Shown: positions 26,867-38,624, counted from the first letter of the stretch. The stretch is 64,000 bases of DNA from Mucilaginibacter lappiensis (GCF_900155965.1 NZ_FTMG01000001.1:1-64000), one strand, 5' to 3'. The notes: generated by a model from the letters alone, not told the origin. Made by a program: numbers and translations.

Positions 26867-27529
26867 ATGAAAACACCTACCTACCTCGTTTTGTTGCTTA
26901 TTATTTTTTCATCGTACAGTGCCCGCGCAGCTGATAAATACACCGCGGGTTATTATATCGACTCCACACAGCATAAAGTTGAAGGCTTGATTGCCTTTGA
27001 CGGTACAGATTGTGAGAATTTTTTATTCAAAAAACAACTTGGCGATAAAACGCTTAGAATAAACGTGGCCAAATGCCCGCAATTCCATATGGGCGATCAT
27101 GAGTATGTGGCTATTGGCCAGATTGATTTTGTAACCATCATCCGGAAAAGACATATCAATAAGGCCTTTGCCGAGCTTTTAGAGTCGGGCAATGTAAAAC
27201 TCTATATGATCGGGTTAGCACTATCCAGGATGGATGCTGTCCACAAGGCAGCTGCCGTGGCTACAGAACTCTCTGACAATGCTGCGGGGGGCAATATGTC
27301 TGGTTATTTCACTAAAAAGCGTATTTATTATTATGTAAAGAGGGATAGTGAAACTCAATATACCCTGGTTGAGCATCGCAAAAGCAAATTCAAAAGGCAG
27401 ATGGGGGCCTACTTAAAGGATAAGCCGGAGGTAGTGGCACAACTGAATAAGAACAAAGATTATAACTTTAATAATATCGAACTGATTGTTCATGCTTATA
27501 ACGGTAATTTACCTTTGACTACAAAGTAG
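26867..27529 (+). CDS. exported hypothetical protein
   Basis: 220 aa from the ATG that gives a signal peptide MKTPTYLVLLLIIFSS (cleavage near ARA-AD); a longer in-frame start at 26810 would precede it with hydrophobic but less typical residues. The mature part starts with DKYTAGYYIDSTQHKVEGLIAF, a pattern seen in secreted Bacteroidota proteins of unknown role, and later has KRIYYYVKRDSETQYTLVEHRKSKFKRQM. No catalytic motif recognised. A strong terminator follows. Confidence 0.6.
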   Translation: MKTPTYLVLLLIIFSSYSARAADKYTAGYYIDSTQHKVEGLIAFDGTDCENFLFKKQLGDKTLRINVAKCPQFHMGDHEYVAIGQIDFVTIIRKRHINKAFAELLESGNVKLYMIGLALSRMDAVHKAAAVATELSDNAAGGNMSGYFTKKRIYYYVKRDSETQYTLVEHRKSKFKRQMGAYLKDKPEVVAQLNKNKDYNFNNIELIVHAYNGNLPLTTK

Positions 27530-27548
27530 GTTTTATCAAAAAATGACT

Positions 27549-27577
27549 AAAAAAGCAGCCCATCAAGGCTGCTTTTT
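27549..27577. terminator. intrinsic terminator
   Basis: AAAAAAGCAGCC, loop CATCAA, GGCTGCTTTTTT: a perfect stem with T-run on both strands, between the convergent exported protein and DinB genes. Confidence 0.88.
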
Positions 27578-27596
27578 TGATATATAGGATCCGCTG

Positions 27597-28115
27597 TTAG
27601 AACCTATCCCAAAATGCTGGTGGCTCAATACCCAGGGTGCGCAGGTAAACATAAGCTTGCGCGCGGTGATGAATCTCGTTATCAATTGCATAAAGTATAG
27701 TGCCAATATTTTTATTTTCATATGCACCAAAAGCCAATTCAACTTCTAAAAAACGCTCTATTGAAATTTGCGGCCAATACTCATTAATTTGCTCAGTTAT
27801 CTGATCCCATTGCTTCAAAATTTCGGCTTTGGCTTGTGCCGGTATATTTCCCGAAGAATGATCAAGCAAGGTATTCCACTTCCCGGTGATGATCCCATTA
27901 ATGCCATAATGAGATATATCCATAATTTCAATAGTCATCACACCAAATGAACGCATCCCTCCTAAGGAGTAATCGAATAGTTTATCTTCGGGAAAAGCCT
28001 CAATAACTTTCCGGGTTAATTTGCGGTGACCCTGCCAGTGGTTTAGTAAAGCTTCTGACGAAATAAGTTGAGCAGTTGAATTGTTTACTTGTTGTTGGAT
28101 TGCATTTGTTTGCAT
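27597..28115 (-). CDS. DinB family protein
   Basis: 172 aa. ALLNHWQGHRKLTRKVIEAFPEDKL at the N-terminus, MDISHYGINGIITGKW in the middle and AIDNEIHHRAQAYVYLRTLGIEPPAFW at the end give the DinB/DUF1572-type helical bundle with histidine ligands at about 69, 149 and 150. Different subtype from the DinB gene at 17625. Possibly a thiol-dependent enzyme; reaction unknown. Divergent from the thiamine operon, whose promoter lies in the gap. Confidence 0.83.
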   Translation of the reverse strand: MQTNAIQQQVNNSTAQLISSEALLNHWQGHRKLTRKVIEAFPEDKLFDYSLGGMRSFGVMTIEIMDISHYGINGIITGKWNTLLDHSSGNIPAQAKAEILKQWDQITEQINEYWPQISIERFLEVELAFGAYENKNIGTILYAIDNEIHHRAQAYVYLRTLGIEPPAFWDRF

Positions 28116-28201
28116 GGTTTCTTTTGTTTTGATTATAGAACAAAGAAACCACCGGCTAGTGACAGCCTTATGTCAGTAGTATAAAAGAAATTTGATATAT
28201 A

Positions 28202-28209
28202 TATCTTTG
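28202..28209 (+). promoter_or_regulatory. -7 box (TATCTTTG) of the thiamine operon
   Basis: TATCTTTG fits TAnnTTTG and ends 29 nt before the TPP aptamer. A distinct -33 box is not evident. Confidence 0.6.
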
Positions 28210-28238
28210 AATTATTTATTTTTTTATAAGTTTACCGC

Positions 28239-28313
28239 AACTTTAGGGGTGTCCTTTAATGGACTGAGATAATACCCTTTGAACCTGATGCAGTTAGTAC
28301 TGCCGAAGGGAAA
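28239..28313 (+). promoter_or_regulatory. TPP riboswitch (THI element)
   Basis: The aptamer has all conserved words in order: ACTTTAGGGGTGTCC, CTGAGATAATACCC, TTTGAACCTGATGCAG, TTAGTACTGCCGAAGGGAA. It precedes thiS, the first gene of the pathway operon. Thiamine pyrophosphate binding is expected to turn expression down. Confidence 0.95.
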
Positions 28314-28320
28314 AGTGACG

Positions 28321-28344
28321 ATAACCCTATGTGGTTATTTTTTC
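28321..28344 (+). terminator. riboswitch attenuator hairpin
   Basis: ATAACC, loop CTATGT, GGTTAT, then TTTTTT, eight bases after the aptamer. This is a transcription terminator in the right place to act as the expression platform of the TPP riboswitch. The competing antiterminator was not worked out. Confidence 0.72.
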
Positions 28345-28394
28345 TTTCCTCCATGCAACGGGGCCATTCCTAAAGTTGAGATTTTAGAAACAGA

Positions 28395-28598
28395 ATGGAA
28401 ATCACCGTAAATCAACAAGTTTACCAGGTTACAGACACGTGCAATGTGCAGCAAATGCTGACTATTGTATTCGAGGCTTTGCCAAAAGGCATAGCCGTAG
28501 CCATCAACCAGACCATTATTCCACGAGCCAGCTGGGCCGATCATCAGATTAGTCCGCAGGATCAAATTGTCATCATCAAAGCAACACAAGGGGGATAG
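28395..28598 (+). CDS. thiS: sulfur carrier protein ThiS
   Basis: 67 aa, ubiquitin-like, ending in the required Gly-Gly (KATQGG). MEITVNQQVYQV and PQDQIVIIKA are typical of the beta-grasp fold. ThiF adenylates the C-terminal glycine, which becomes a thiocarboxylate and donates sulfur to the thiazole via ThiG. First gene after the TPP riboswitch. Confidence 0.93.
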   Translation: MEITVNQQVYQVTDTCNVQQMLTIVFEALPKGIAVAINQTIIPRASWADHQISPQDQIVIIKATQGG

Positions 28599-28606
28599 CG
28601 TTAGAT

Positions 28607-28645
28607 GTGCAGATTTCAGATGTGCAGATATGCGGATGTGAAAAT
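28607..28645. repeat. GATGTGCAGAT-type short repeats
   Basis: GATGTGCAGATTTC, AGATGTGCAGATATG and CGGATGTG follow each other between thiS and thiC. Same word family as 26087-26174 and 35137-35172. Confidence 0.5.
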
Positions 28646-28666
28646 GAAATACTATACTCCTCAATA

Positions 28667-30595
<1,929 letters not shown>

Positions 30596-30616
30596 ATAAA
30601 ATAGCACAGAATCAAG

Positions 30617-30690
30617 CTGTCATGCCGAGCCAGTCGAAGCATGGTGGGTAGGCCTCTGCGCACGAGTCTTCGACAAGCTCAGACTGACAG
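30617..30690. repeat. palindromic intergenic element (CTGTCATGCCGAGC...GACTGACAG)
   Basis: Lies between thiC and the TenI-like gene, inside the operon. CTGTC/GACAG ends and inner TCGAAG/CTTCGA arms pair; GAGTCTTCGACAAGCTCAG is the typical right half seen in many Bacteroidota intergenic repeats. It could tune the expression of downstream genes through mRNA processing; that is inference. Confidence 0.58.
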
Positions 30691-30718
30691 GCCATTTTTA
30701 CAATATTGCTGTTAATAT

Positions 30719-31327
30719 ATGCAACTGATAGTTATTTCGCATCCCGATTCGGTAGTTAACGAAGCACAGGTAATCAACCAACTGTTTGATGCTGGCCTAA
30801 CACGTTTTCATTTGCGAAAACCCGATTGGAGTGATGAACAACTGGTCGATCTGCTAAGGCAGATTGACCAGGCATTTTATCCGTATATCGCTTTACATCA
30901 GCATCATCACATCGCCATAGATTTTAATATCAAAAGGCTGCACTATACAGAAAAGCACAGATTAGCTACAGAACCGGGTAAACTGATAATTCAGAAAGAA
31001 GAAGGCTACGTATTGAGCACATCAATTCATAACATAACTGAATTGAATTCATTAATACCATTTGATTATACCTTTTTCGGGCCGGTGTTTAACAGCATAT
31101 CCAAACCAGGTTATCAAAGTAATCTGACTGAAGATTTCAATATCAATCAAAATGATAATCAACCAAGGGTTATTGCCTTAGGTGGTGTGGAATATTCGAA
31201 CCTGGATAAACTAAAACTTATGGGTTTCGACGGTGCAGCAATTTTGGGTACGATATGGAACGATCCTACGCAAGCCATCACCAACTTCAGGAAATTACAG
31301 GAATACCTTTTAACAAAACAAACATGA
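30719..31327 (+). CDS. ThiE/TenI-like protein (possible thiazole tautomerase)
   Basis: 202-aa TIM-barrel protein of the thiamine-phosphate synthase superfamily: QLIVISHPDSV, GLTRFHLRKPDWS, FFGPVFNSISKPGY and VIALGGVEYSNLDKLKLMGFDGAAILGTIW. A canonical ThiE follows at once (ATGA overlap at 31324), so this copy is more likely TenI-like, which isomerises the thiazole tautomer before coupling, or a second diverged ThiE. The basic residues that bind HMP-PP in ThiE are poorly kept (RKPDWS in place of the usual R-K group). Confidence 0.75.
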   Translation: MQLIVISHPDSVVNEAQVINQLFDAGLTRFHLRKPDWSDEQLVDLLRQIDQAFYPYIALHQHHHIAIDFNIKRLHYTEKHRLATEPGKLIIQKEEGYVLSTSIHNITELNSLIPFDYTFFGPVFNSISKPGYQSNLTEDFNINQNDNQPRVIALGGVEYSNLDKLKLMGFDGAAILGTIWNDPTQAITNFRKLQEYLLTKQT

Positions 31328-31968
31328 TTGATAAACTTCATTATATATCGCAGCAACCATCAAACGGAACGCATCTCACGGCTATAAAAGCCGCATTAAG
31401 CGCCGGATGTAAATGGATCCAACTCCGGGTAAAAGATCAACCCGAATCTACCATCCTGGAATACGCATTGGAAGCCCAGACGCTATGCGCGAAATATGGC
31501 GCTAAATTGATTGTAAATGACCATCCGGAAATCGCGCTGAAAGCAGGCGCTTACGGTTTGCATCTCGGTTTACAGGACATGCCCATTGCCGAAGCACGAC
31601 AAATACCAGGCAGCCAAATAGTCATCGGCGGCACAGCCAATACCTTTGAGCACATTGAGCAAAGAGTTGCAGAAGGCGCCGATTATATTGGACTGGGCCC
31701 CTATAGGTTTACCAAAACCAAGCAAAAGCTAAGCCCGATTTTAGGGCTGGAGGGTTACCGCGAGATTTTAGAGAAAGTAAGATCAGCGGGTATTAATATT
31801 CCCATAATCGCTATAGGAGGTATTGAACCAGATGATATTGCGGCTATCATGCAAACTGGGGTACATGGTGTAGCAGTTTCGGGAGCCATCACGCATGCCG
31901 TCGACGCTACACAAACCACTCAATACATATATCAGCAATTAAACACAACCGCTTTAAAAGAAGCATAA
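31324..31968 (+). CDS. thiE: thiamine-phosphate synthase
   Basis: 214-aa TIM barrel that joins HMP-PP and thiazole phosphate. [71 protein letters not shown] and [14 protein letters not shown] are standard ThiE signatures. The frame is open upstream, but the ATG at 31324 overlaps the stop of the TenI-like gene (ATGA) and gives the usual N-terminus. thiG follows after 10 nt. Confidence 0.95.
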   Translation: MIDKLHYISQQPSNGTHLTAIKAALSAGCKWIQLRVKDQPESTILEYALEAQTLCAKYGAKLIVNDHPEIALKAGAYGLHLGLQDMPIAEARQIPGSQIVIGGTANTFEHIEQRVAEGADYIGLGPYRFTKTKQKLSPILGLEGYREILEKVRSAGINIPIIAIGGIEPDDIAAIMQTGVHGVAVSGAITHAVDATQTTQYIYQQLNTTALKEA

Positions 31969-31978
31969 AATTAAAAAG

Positions 31979-32746
31979 ATGTTAAAAATAGCCGGTAAAA
32001 CATTCCATTCTCGTCTGTTTACGGGAACAGGTAAATTCAGCTCATCCTCGTTAATGGAAGAAGCATTAGTGGCTTCAGGATCCGAACTGGTTACCGTGGC
32101 CCTGAAACGCGTTGATGTGAAAAACAATGAACAGGACGATCTGCTGATCCGCTTAAAATACCCGCATATCAACCTGCTGCCCAATACTTCGGGTGTACGT
32201 AACGCCAAAGAAGCGGTTTTTGCCGCCCAATTGGCACGTGAGGCACTGGAAACCAACTGGATAAAACTGGAGATTCACCCTGACCCCAAATACTTAATGC
32301 CTGACCCTATCGAAACCCTGAAAGCCACGGAAGAACTGGCTAAAATGGGCTTTGTGGTGTTACCCTACGTTCATGCCGATCCCGTTTTGTGCAAACGACT
32401 GGAAGATGCGGGCACAGCGGCAGTAATGCCGCTAGGTTCACCTATTGGTAGCAACAAAGGCTTAAAAACTATTGATTTTTTAGAGATCATCATAGCACAA
32501 AGCAACGTCCCGGTTATTATCGATGCCGGTATAGGTTCACCATCTGATGCAGCCAGGGCAATGGAAATTGGCGCGGATGCCGTATTGGTCAACACCGCCA
32601 TCGCTGTTTCTGGCGATCCGGTACGTATTGCTGCAGCTTTTAAAATTGCTGTAGAGGCTGGCCGAATGGCTTTTGAAGCGAAACTGGCCTCCCCTGTTTC
32701 ACATGCCGTTGCCAGCAGCCCCCTAACCTCTTTTTTAGATGCATAG
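31979..32746 (+). CDS. thiG: thiazole synthase
   Basis: 255 aa. Forms the thiazole ring from deoxyxylulose phosphate, dehydroglycine and ThiS thiocarboxylate. [17 protein letters not shown], the Schiff-base lysine in [17 protein letters not shown] at residue 96 (same number as in B. subtilis), [14 protein letters not shown] and [28 protein letters not shown] are all present. Its end overlaps the thiH start by 8 nt. Confidence 0.97.
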   Translation: MLKIAGKTFHSRLFTGTGKFSSSSLMEEALVASGSELVTVALKRVDVKNNEQDDLLIRLKYPHINLLPNTSGVRNAKEAVFAAQLAREALETNWIKLEIHPDPKYLMPDPIETLKATEELAKMGFVVLPYVHADPVLCKRLEDAGTAAVMPLGSPIGSNKGLKTIDFLEIIIAQSNVPVIIDAGIGSPSDAARAMEIGADAVLVNTAIAVSGDPVRIAAAFKIAVEAGRMAFEAKLASPVSHAVASSPLTSFLDA

Positions 32747-33851
32747 CTTTAACGACATTTTTGAAACCTATAACTGGGACGAGGTAAAAGCCAGCATCTA
32801 CGCCAAAACCGGTGCTGATGTAGAAAAGGCTTTGTCATCTACCAAACGTACACTGGAAGATTTCAAAGCGCTGGTTTCGCCCGCGGCTGCCCCCTATCTG
32901 GAGCAAATGGCACAGCTTAGTCAGCAGCTTACCCTTAAGCGCTTTGGCAAAGTGATCCAGATGTATGTGCCGCTTTACCTATCCAACGAATGCAGTAATA
33001 TTTGCACCTATTGCGGCTTTAGCTATGATAATAAGGTGAGGCGTAAAACGCTGTCGCCCATGGAAATTATGCAGGAGGTTGCGGTAATCAAAGCCATGGG
33101 CTATGAACATGTACTTCTGGTGACCGGCGAAGACAACGTGACAGTTCATGTAGAGTACTTTAAAAAAGTGCTGGAACTTATTCGTCCGCATTTCGCGCAC
33201 ATCTCCATGGAGGTACAACCCATGGATCTGGGCGATTATGAGCAACTGACACCCTATGGATTAAACACCGTATTGGTTTACCAGGAAACATATCACCGGG
33301 AAGATTACAAAAAGCATCACCCGAAGGGAAAAAAATCCAATTTTAAATATCGCCTCGAAACACCCGACCGGCTCGGGCAGGCGGGTATCCATAAAATGGG
33401 TTTGGGAGTATTAATTGGTTTGGAGGACTGGCGGACAGATTGTTTTTTCACCGCCCTGCATTTGAATTATCTCGAAAAGAAATACTGGCAAAGTAAATAC
33501 AGCCTGTCGTTCCCCCGGCTACGCCCCTTTAGCGGTGGATTGGAGCCTAAAGTTGAAATGAACGACCGGGAACTGGTTCAGCTGATCTGTGCTTATCGCT
33601 TGTTTAATGAAGAGGTAGAACTATCCATCTCCACCCGCGAATCGCCGCATTTTAGAAACAACATCATCAAACTGGGGATTACCTCTATCAGTGCAGGATC
33701 AAAAACAAATCCCGGAGGATACGCTGTTGAACCCGAGTCATTGGAGCAGTTTGAAATTTCAGACGAACGCAGTCCGGCTGAAATTGCCAAAGTGATCTCT
33801 CAGCAAGGATATGAACCAGTGTGGAAGGATTGGGATAATTGTTTAACATAG
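32739..33851 (+). CDS. thiH: 2-iminoacetate synthase (tyrosine lyase) ThiH
   Basis: 370-aa radical SAM enzyme that cleaves tyrosine to dehydroglycine for the thiazole. CX3CX2C motif with cysteines at about 85, 89 and 92 ([12 protein letters not shown]); [45 protein letters not shown] and [11 protein letters not shown] are family-specific. Presence of thiH rather than thiO implies the low-oxygen type of glycine imine supply. Overlaps thiG by 8 nt. Confidence 0.97.
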   Translation: MHSFNDIFETYNWDEVKASIYAKTGADVEKALSSTKRTLEDFKALVSPAAAPYLEQMAQLSQQLTLKRFGKVIQMYVPLYLSNECSNICTYCGFSYDNKVRRKTLSPMEIMQEVAVIKAMGYEHVLLVTGEDNVTVHVEYFKKVLELIRPHFAHISMEVQPMDLGDYEQLTPYGLNTVLVYQETYHREDYKKHHPKGKKSNFKYRLETPDRLGQAGIHKMGLGVLIGLEDWRTDCFFTALHLNYLEKKYWQSKYSLSFPRLRPFSGGLEPKVEMNDRELVQLICAYRLFNEEVELSISTRESPHFRNNIIKLGITSISAGSKTNPGGYAVEPESLEQFEISDERSPAEIAKVISQQGYEPVWKDWDNCLT

Positions 33852-33889
33852 CCTCACCCTGCCCTGAGGAAGGCATTCAAAATTAAAAA

Positions 33890-34945
33890 ATGTTAGAACG
33901 TGAAGAACTAAAACTATATAACCGCCAGATCATATTACCCGAATTAGGACTGGCTGGGCAGGAAAAATTAAAAGTCGCCCGGGTATTGATGATAGGCGCC
34001 GGTGGTTTGGGTTGCCCCGTTTTACAATACTTAGTGGCTGCCGGTGTTGGCCATGTAGGTATAGTTGATGCTGATGTGATAGATATCAGCAATCTGCACC
34101 GGCAAATCCTGTACTCCATTGCCGATGTTGGAAAACCCAAAGCCGAAACAGCTAAACAAAAGCTGGAATGGTTAAACCCTTTTGTAGAACTAACCGCTTA
34201 CGAGGAAAGATTAAACACTGAAAATGCGGCAAGGCTCATTAACCTATATGATCTAATCATCGATGGCTCTGATAACTTCACCACACGCTACCTGGTTAAT
34301 GATACCTGCGTGGCTTTAAATAAGCCATTGGTATTTGGCTCCATTTTTAAGTTTGAAGGTCAAGTATCGGTATTCAATTACCAGGATGGGCCAAACTATC
34401 GGGATGTATTTCCGGAGCCCCCTCCTGAAAATGAAGTACCCAATTGTGACGAAACGGGCGTTATTGGCGTTCTGCCGGGTATCATCGGTACCTATATGGC
34501 TAATGAAGCTATCAAGATCATCTGCGATATAGGCGAAACCCTATCCGGTAAACTATTCAGCATGAACGCGCTGGACAATAGCATGAATGTTTATAAAATA
34601 ACTAAACAAAGGCAGGCAATTTCAGCACCGGTCGCTGCGAATCTGGCAGCATCTCCCGATCGTGAAATCAGCATGGAAACTTTAAGCAATTGGCTGGGAG
34701 AAACACCTGATGAGATATGTATCATTGATGTGCGGGAAACCTATGAGTTTGATGATTACAATATAGGCGGGCTAAATATTCCCCTATATGAATTGCAGGA
34801 ATCTGTAGATATCATACCTGTTGATAAAAAACTGGTATTCATTTGCCAAACCGGTCAAAGAAGTAAAATAGCCCTGCAATGGACAGAATCGCATTTAAAA
34901 AATGAAAAATACAGCTTGAAGAATGGGATTAAGCATAATCTCTGA
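33890..34945 (+). CDS. thiF: ThiF/MoeB-type adenylyltransferase fused to a rhodanese domain
   Basis: 351 aa. The E1-like part (1-245) has GAGGLG at 36-41, NLHRQILY, DGSDNFTTRYLVNDTC, and PNCDETGVIGVLPGIIG with the reactive cysteine. Residues about 255-350 form a rhodanese domain with its loop FICQTGQRS, whose cysteine could carry persulfide sulfur. As the last gene of the thiamine operon it should adenylate ThiS and pass sulfur to it in one chain; MoeB-like proteins with this fusion can also serve molybdopterin. thiD, thiL or thiM were not seen in the window. Confidence 0.9.
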   Translation: MLEREELKLYNRQIILPELGLAGQEKLKVARVLMIGAGGLGCPVLQYLVAAGVGHVGIVDADVIDISNLHRQILYSIADVGKPKAETAKQKLEWLNPFVELTAYEERLNTENAARLINLYDLIIDGSDNFTTRYLVNDTCVALNKPLVFGSIFKFEGQVSVFNYQDGPNYRDVFPEPPPENEVPNCDETGVIGVLPGIIGTYMANEAIKIICDIGETLSGKLFSMNALDNSMNVYKITKQRQAISAPVAANLAASPDREISMETLSNWLGETPDEICIIDVRETYEFDDYNIGGLNIPLYELQESVDIIPVDKKLVFICQTGQRSKIALQWTESHLKNEKYSLKNGIKHNL

Positions 34946-34969
34946 ACAGGCGGGCCATTTTGTTACAAA

Positions 34970-35081
34970 AGTGGGTTTACATGGTTTACACATTTCATGG
35001 TTAAAATTTAATTAATTACCTTATAATCAAATAATTAAATATTTTTTTGTCATTATATAAGCTAATTAATGTAAACCCACT
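34970..35081 (+). repeat. 112-bp element with 12-bp inverted ends, copy 2
   Basis: AGTGGGTTTACA at 34970-34981 and its exact reverse complement at 35070-35081 bound an AT-rich core. Same length as, and opposite orientation to, 7962-8073. It lies 25 nt past the thiF stop. Confidence 0.7.
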
Positions 35082-35136
35082 TAGCGCAAAGTATTCCATG
35101 TCATTAAATAAGTTTTGCCACTTCCCTTAGTGTCAT

Positions 35137-35172
35137 TTACACATTTGCCTATTTGCACATTCGTACATCTGA
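35137..35172. repeat. TTTGCACAT-type short repeats before the helicase gene
   Basis: ACACATTTGCC, TATTTGCACATTCG and TACATCTG in a row about 55 nt before the helicase start; complement of the GATGTGCAGAT words elsewhere. Confidence 0.42.
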
Positions 35173-35225
35173 AAACCGCTCATTTATCCTAAATTCGCTG
35201 TCGTTATTTATACCGGAGCAAAGCA

Positions 35226-38200
35226 TTGAGCAGTACAGAAACACAGGATGGCAACCATCATTTTATTTTCAGAGGTGTCACCCTGGAATCAATAACCAGC
35301 AGGGATATTGCCCAGCATAATCCGGCTGGTTTCTATACCGACGAAGATGCTGGTCGATATCTTGTACCTACCAATTTAGCTGTTAACGAAGGTGTATTCC
35401 ATCACCCTAAAAATGACGCCTTCCCTACTGTTACGGTATCACAGGATGCCGAACAATTGCTGCTCACCTGTTCCTGTACCAGCAAACCCGGGAAATTATG
35501 CGAACATGAGGCTATAGTGCTGCAAACCATTCTAAAAAAGGAAGAATTTGCCGTATTCTTTAATACGCGGATTCGTCATCAAAAACTAAAAAACGCAGCT
35601 ATACCTTATGGTTTGGAAAATGAGCCTAATCCCGATCAGTTTTTCCGGATCGAACTGTTGTTTAATAAGCTGATCATCAGTCCGCATTCCCCAGATCTTT
35701 TTCCGGTAACCAAAGAAAGCCTAAATACCCTGCGCACGATGATATCTTCGGGGCCGGAACAAACACCAGTTTCCTCTCCGACCGATAATGAACAAACATA
35801 CTTTGTGGTGATCCGTGAGCATAAATATTACAAGTATCTGCATATAGAACTTTTCGCTTCGGCCCTGACCAAAGAAGGGAAATTGAAAAACCCGCTAAAC
35901 CGCCTGGAGCCTATGGATCTGGTCTGGAAAACTACCGATCATGAGGAACTGAAATTTTACACCGGCATCAGCAAATTCCAAAATAACCTTACCGGAAAAA
36001 GGACAGAAACAGATCTGGCAGCCTTGCGGGCCATTGTCAAAAATCCAATGGGCTACCCTTTTTATTATCAGGATACAGAAAAGGGAGAAAAGATAAGCGC
36101 TTCTTCACTTCTACCGGTTAAAGTAGCTCAACTTCCTCAAGGGGTGCAATTACGTGTAAAACCCGACGGGTCTTTTTTTGAGTTGTCGCTTGATATCAAT
36201 ATAAATGGCGAACACCATACCCTAAAGGATCAGCGTATCATGTTCAGCTATTTTCTGCTGAACGATGATACCTTATACCTGGCCGACAATCTACAAGCTT
36301 TAAATGTGATGAGTTTCCTGAAGCAAAGGCCGGGCAATCTCCTCGTTCATCAATCCAAATACCCTTTGATCAAAAGCCAATGGCTGGGTAAACTGGAGGA
36401 TACTATTGATGTAAAATATCAGCATATCCAACCCGCCACACCAAAACAGTTGGAACAATTGGGCTTTAACCAGGAAGCTGAAAAGATCATCTACTTATCA
36501 GATTTTGGGAGCCATGTCATGCTGATTCCGGTAATGCGGTACGGGGAAGCCGAAATACAGGTTCGTACTAAAAAAAATATCTATGCTACCGATGCTAAAG
36601 GGAAAGAGTTTCTGGTACAGCGTAATGAACCCGCAGAAAAGGCCTTTATAGCCAGCCTCATCGGGCAACATCCTTATTTTGAAGAGCAGGCTGATGATGA
36701 CCTACACTATTTTTACCTGCACAAGAAACATTTCCTGAATGAAGGTTGGTTCCTGAATGTATTTGAGCAATGGCGTAATCAGCTCATCACCATATTGGGT
36801 TTTAATGAGATTGAAGGTAACCGGCTTAGTCCTTACAAAATCAGTATCGACATTAAAGTGCTGAGCGGCATGAACTGGTTCAATACCATTATACAGGCAA
36901 AGTACGGCCAGAAAAAAGCGAGTTTAAAAGCTTTGCATAAGGCTATCCGCAACAAAAGTAAGTTTGTACAGCTTGATGACGGCACCATGGGTATCCTCCC
37001 CACCGAATGGATAACCAAATTTGAAAGTTATTTCAATGCCGGTGAGGTTGTAAGCGATGATACTTTACATACACCTAAAATAAATTTCACGGCTATTGAA
37101 GAGCTTTATGATGCCGAAGTATTAGCAGAAGAAGTTAAACAGGATTTGCGAATCTACCGGGAAAAGTTTTCAAACTTTGAAACAATCATACCCGTTGATG
37201 TGCCAGCCGAACTGCTGGGTACCCTTCGCCCATACCAACATCAGGGATTAAACTGGCTCAATTTCCTGGATGAGTTTAATTTTGGCGGTTGCCTGGCCGA
37301 CGACATGGGGTTGGGAAAATCGATACAAGTGATTGCCTTTATCCTGTCGCAGCGTAAAAAAGTTAGTCAGAATACTAACCTGATTGTTGTGCCTACTTCC
37401 CTCATTTTTAATTGGCAGCAGGAAATACAAAAATTCGCGCCTTCTATCCATTTACATACACTTTACGGAGCCGACCGTGTAAAGGAGATCCATGATTTTG
37501 ACCGGTACGAAGTTGTTTTGACCAGCTACGGTAACATGTTTTCTGATGTTCGTTTCCTGAAAGATTACCATTTTAACTACGTCATTCTCGATGAGTCTCA
37601 GAACATCAAGAACCCATCCTCCCAAAGGTATAAGGCCGCTCGTTTATTAAAATCACGAAATAAACTGGTGGTGACCGGCACCCCTATCGAAAATAACACC
37701 TTTGATCTTTATGGTCAGCTTTCCTTTGCCTGCCCTGGTCTGCTGGGCGGGAAGCAATATTTTAAGGACATTTACTCTACCCCAATCGATCAATTTAAAA
37801 GCAGCATCCGTGCCGCCGAATTACAGAAAAAGATAAAACCCTTTATTCTGCGAAGAACCAAGGAGCAGGTAGCCAGGGATCTTCCGGAAAAAACGGAAAT
37901 GATACTGCATTGTGAAATGGGTGCCGAGCAAAAACGGATTTATGATGCTTACGAAAAGGAATTCAGGGAATATATATCAGCCATCAACAATGAAGAGCTT
38001 AAAAAAAGCCCGATGAACGTATTGAAAGGCCTTACCAAACTTCGTCAAATCTGCGATTCTCCTGTTTTATTGACCGGCGACCGGCTGCCAGGTAAAGAGT
38101 CGGCTAAGATTGATACGCTGATTGAACAGATTGAAAGTAAGTCTCCCGAACATAAAATACTGGTATTTTCGCAGTTTACCGGCATGCTTGATTTGGTGAG

Positions 38201-38624
38201 TAAGGAACTGCATAACCGGAAGATACCCTTTGTTCAGCTAACCGGCAAAACCCGTAACCGTGAAGCTGTAGTACAATCCTTTCAGCAAGATCATAACTGC
38301 CGCGTATTCCTCATCAGTTTGAAAGCCGGTGGTACCGGACTTAACCTTACCGAAGCCGATTATATCTACCTCATCGATCCCTGGTGGAACCCGGCAGTCG
38401 AGAACCAGGCTATTGACCGTGCTCACCGCATAGGGCAAAACAAAAGAGTGGTAGCCATAAGACTCATTTGCCCCGGTACAGTAGAAGAAAAGATCATGCA
38501 GGTACAGGAAAACAAAAAAGACCTGGTTCATGATTTGGTTAAAACAGACACCAACATTCTCAAAGCCCTATCCCGACAGGATCTGTTGGATTTACTGACG
38601 CCTTTACATGTTTTATCGGATTAG
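35226..38624 (+). CDS. SWI2/SNF2-family helicase with N-terminal SWIM-type zinc finger
   Basis: 1132 aa. Near residue 75-95 CSCTSKPGKLCEH gives the CxC...CxH SWIM pattern. The C-terminal 470 residues hold the SNF2 motor: LADDMGLGKS near 693-702 (Walker A), VLDESQ near 785 (DExx box), TGTPIENN, LRRTKEQVARDLPEK, then SQFTGMLDLV, LKAGGTGLNLTEADY and AIDRAHRIGQ. Bacterial SNF2 proteins remodel RNA polymerase (RapA) or handle DNA; the SWIM-SNF2 group is less well known. The start is TTG at 35226; a stop lies 11 codons upstream and no in-frame ATG comes before the conserved part. A diverged copy of its 3' end lies at 41081-41134. Confidence 0.92.
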   Translation: MSSTETQDGNHHFIFRGVTLESITSRDIAQHNPAGFYTDEDAGRYLVPTNLAVNEGVFHHPKNDAFPTVTVSQDAEQLLLTCSCTSKPGKLCEHEAIVLQTILKKEEFAVFFNTRIRHQKLKNAAIPYGLENEPNPDQFFRIELLFNKLIISPHSPDLFPVTKESLNTLRTMISSGPEQTPVSSPTDNEQTYFVVIREHKYYKYLHIELFASALTKEGKLKNPLNRLEPMDLVWKTTDHEELKFYTGISKFQNNLTGKRTETDLAALRAIVKNPMGYPFYYQDTEKGEKISASSLLPVKVAQLPQGVQLRVKPDGSFFELSLDININGEHHTLKDQRIMFSYFLLNDDTLYLADNLQALNVMSFLKQRPGNLLVHQSKYPLIKSQWLGKLEDTIDVKYQHIQPATPKQLEQLGFNQEAEKIIYLSDFGSHVMLIPVMRYGEAEIQVRTKKNIYATDAKGKEFLVQRNEPAEKAFIASLIGQHPYFEEQADDDLHYFYLHKKHFLNEGWFLNVFEQWRNQLITILGFNEIEGNRLSPYKISIDIKVLSGMNWFNTIIQAKYGQKKASLKALHKAIRNKSKFVQLDDGTMGILPTEWITKFESYFNAGEVVSDDTLHTPKINFTAIEELYDAEVLAEEVKQDLRIYREKFSNFETIIPVDVPAELLGTLRPYQHQGLNWLNFLDEFNFGGCLADDMGLGKSIQVIAFILSQRKKVSQNTNLIVVPTSLIFNWQQEIQKFAPSIHLHTLYGADRVKEIHDFDRYEVVLTSYGNMFSDVRFLKDYHFNYVILDESQNIKNPSSQRYKAARLLKSRNKLVVTGTPIENNTFDLYGQLSFACPGLLGGKQYFKDIYSTPIDQFKSSIRAAELQKKIKPFILRRTKEQVARDLPEKTEMILHCEMGAEQKRIYDAYEKEFREYISAINNEELKKSPMNVLKGLTKLRQICDSPVLLTGDRLPGKESAKIDTLIEQIESKSPEHKILVFSQFTGMLDLVSKELHNRKIPFVQLTGKTRNREAVVQSFQQDHNCRVFLISLKAGGTGLNLTEADYIYLIDPWWNPAVENQAIDRAHRIGQNKRVVAIRLICPGTVEEKIMQVQENKKDLVHDLVKTDTNILKALSRQDLLDLLTPLHVLSD

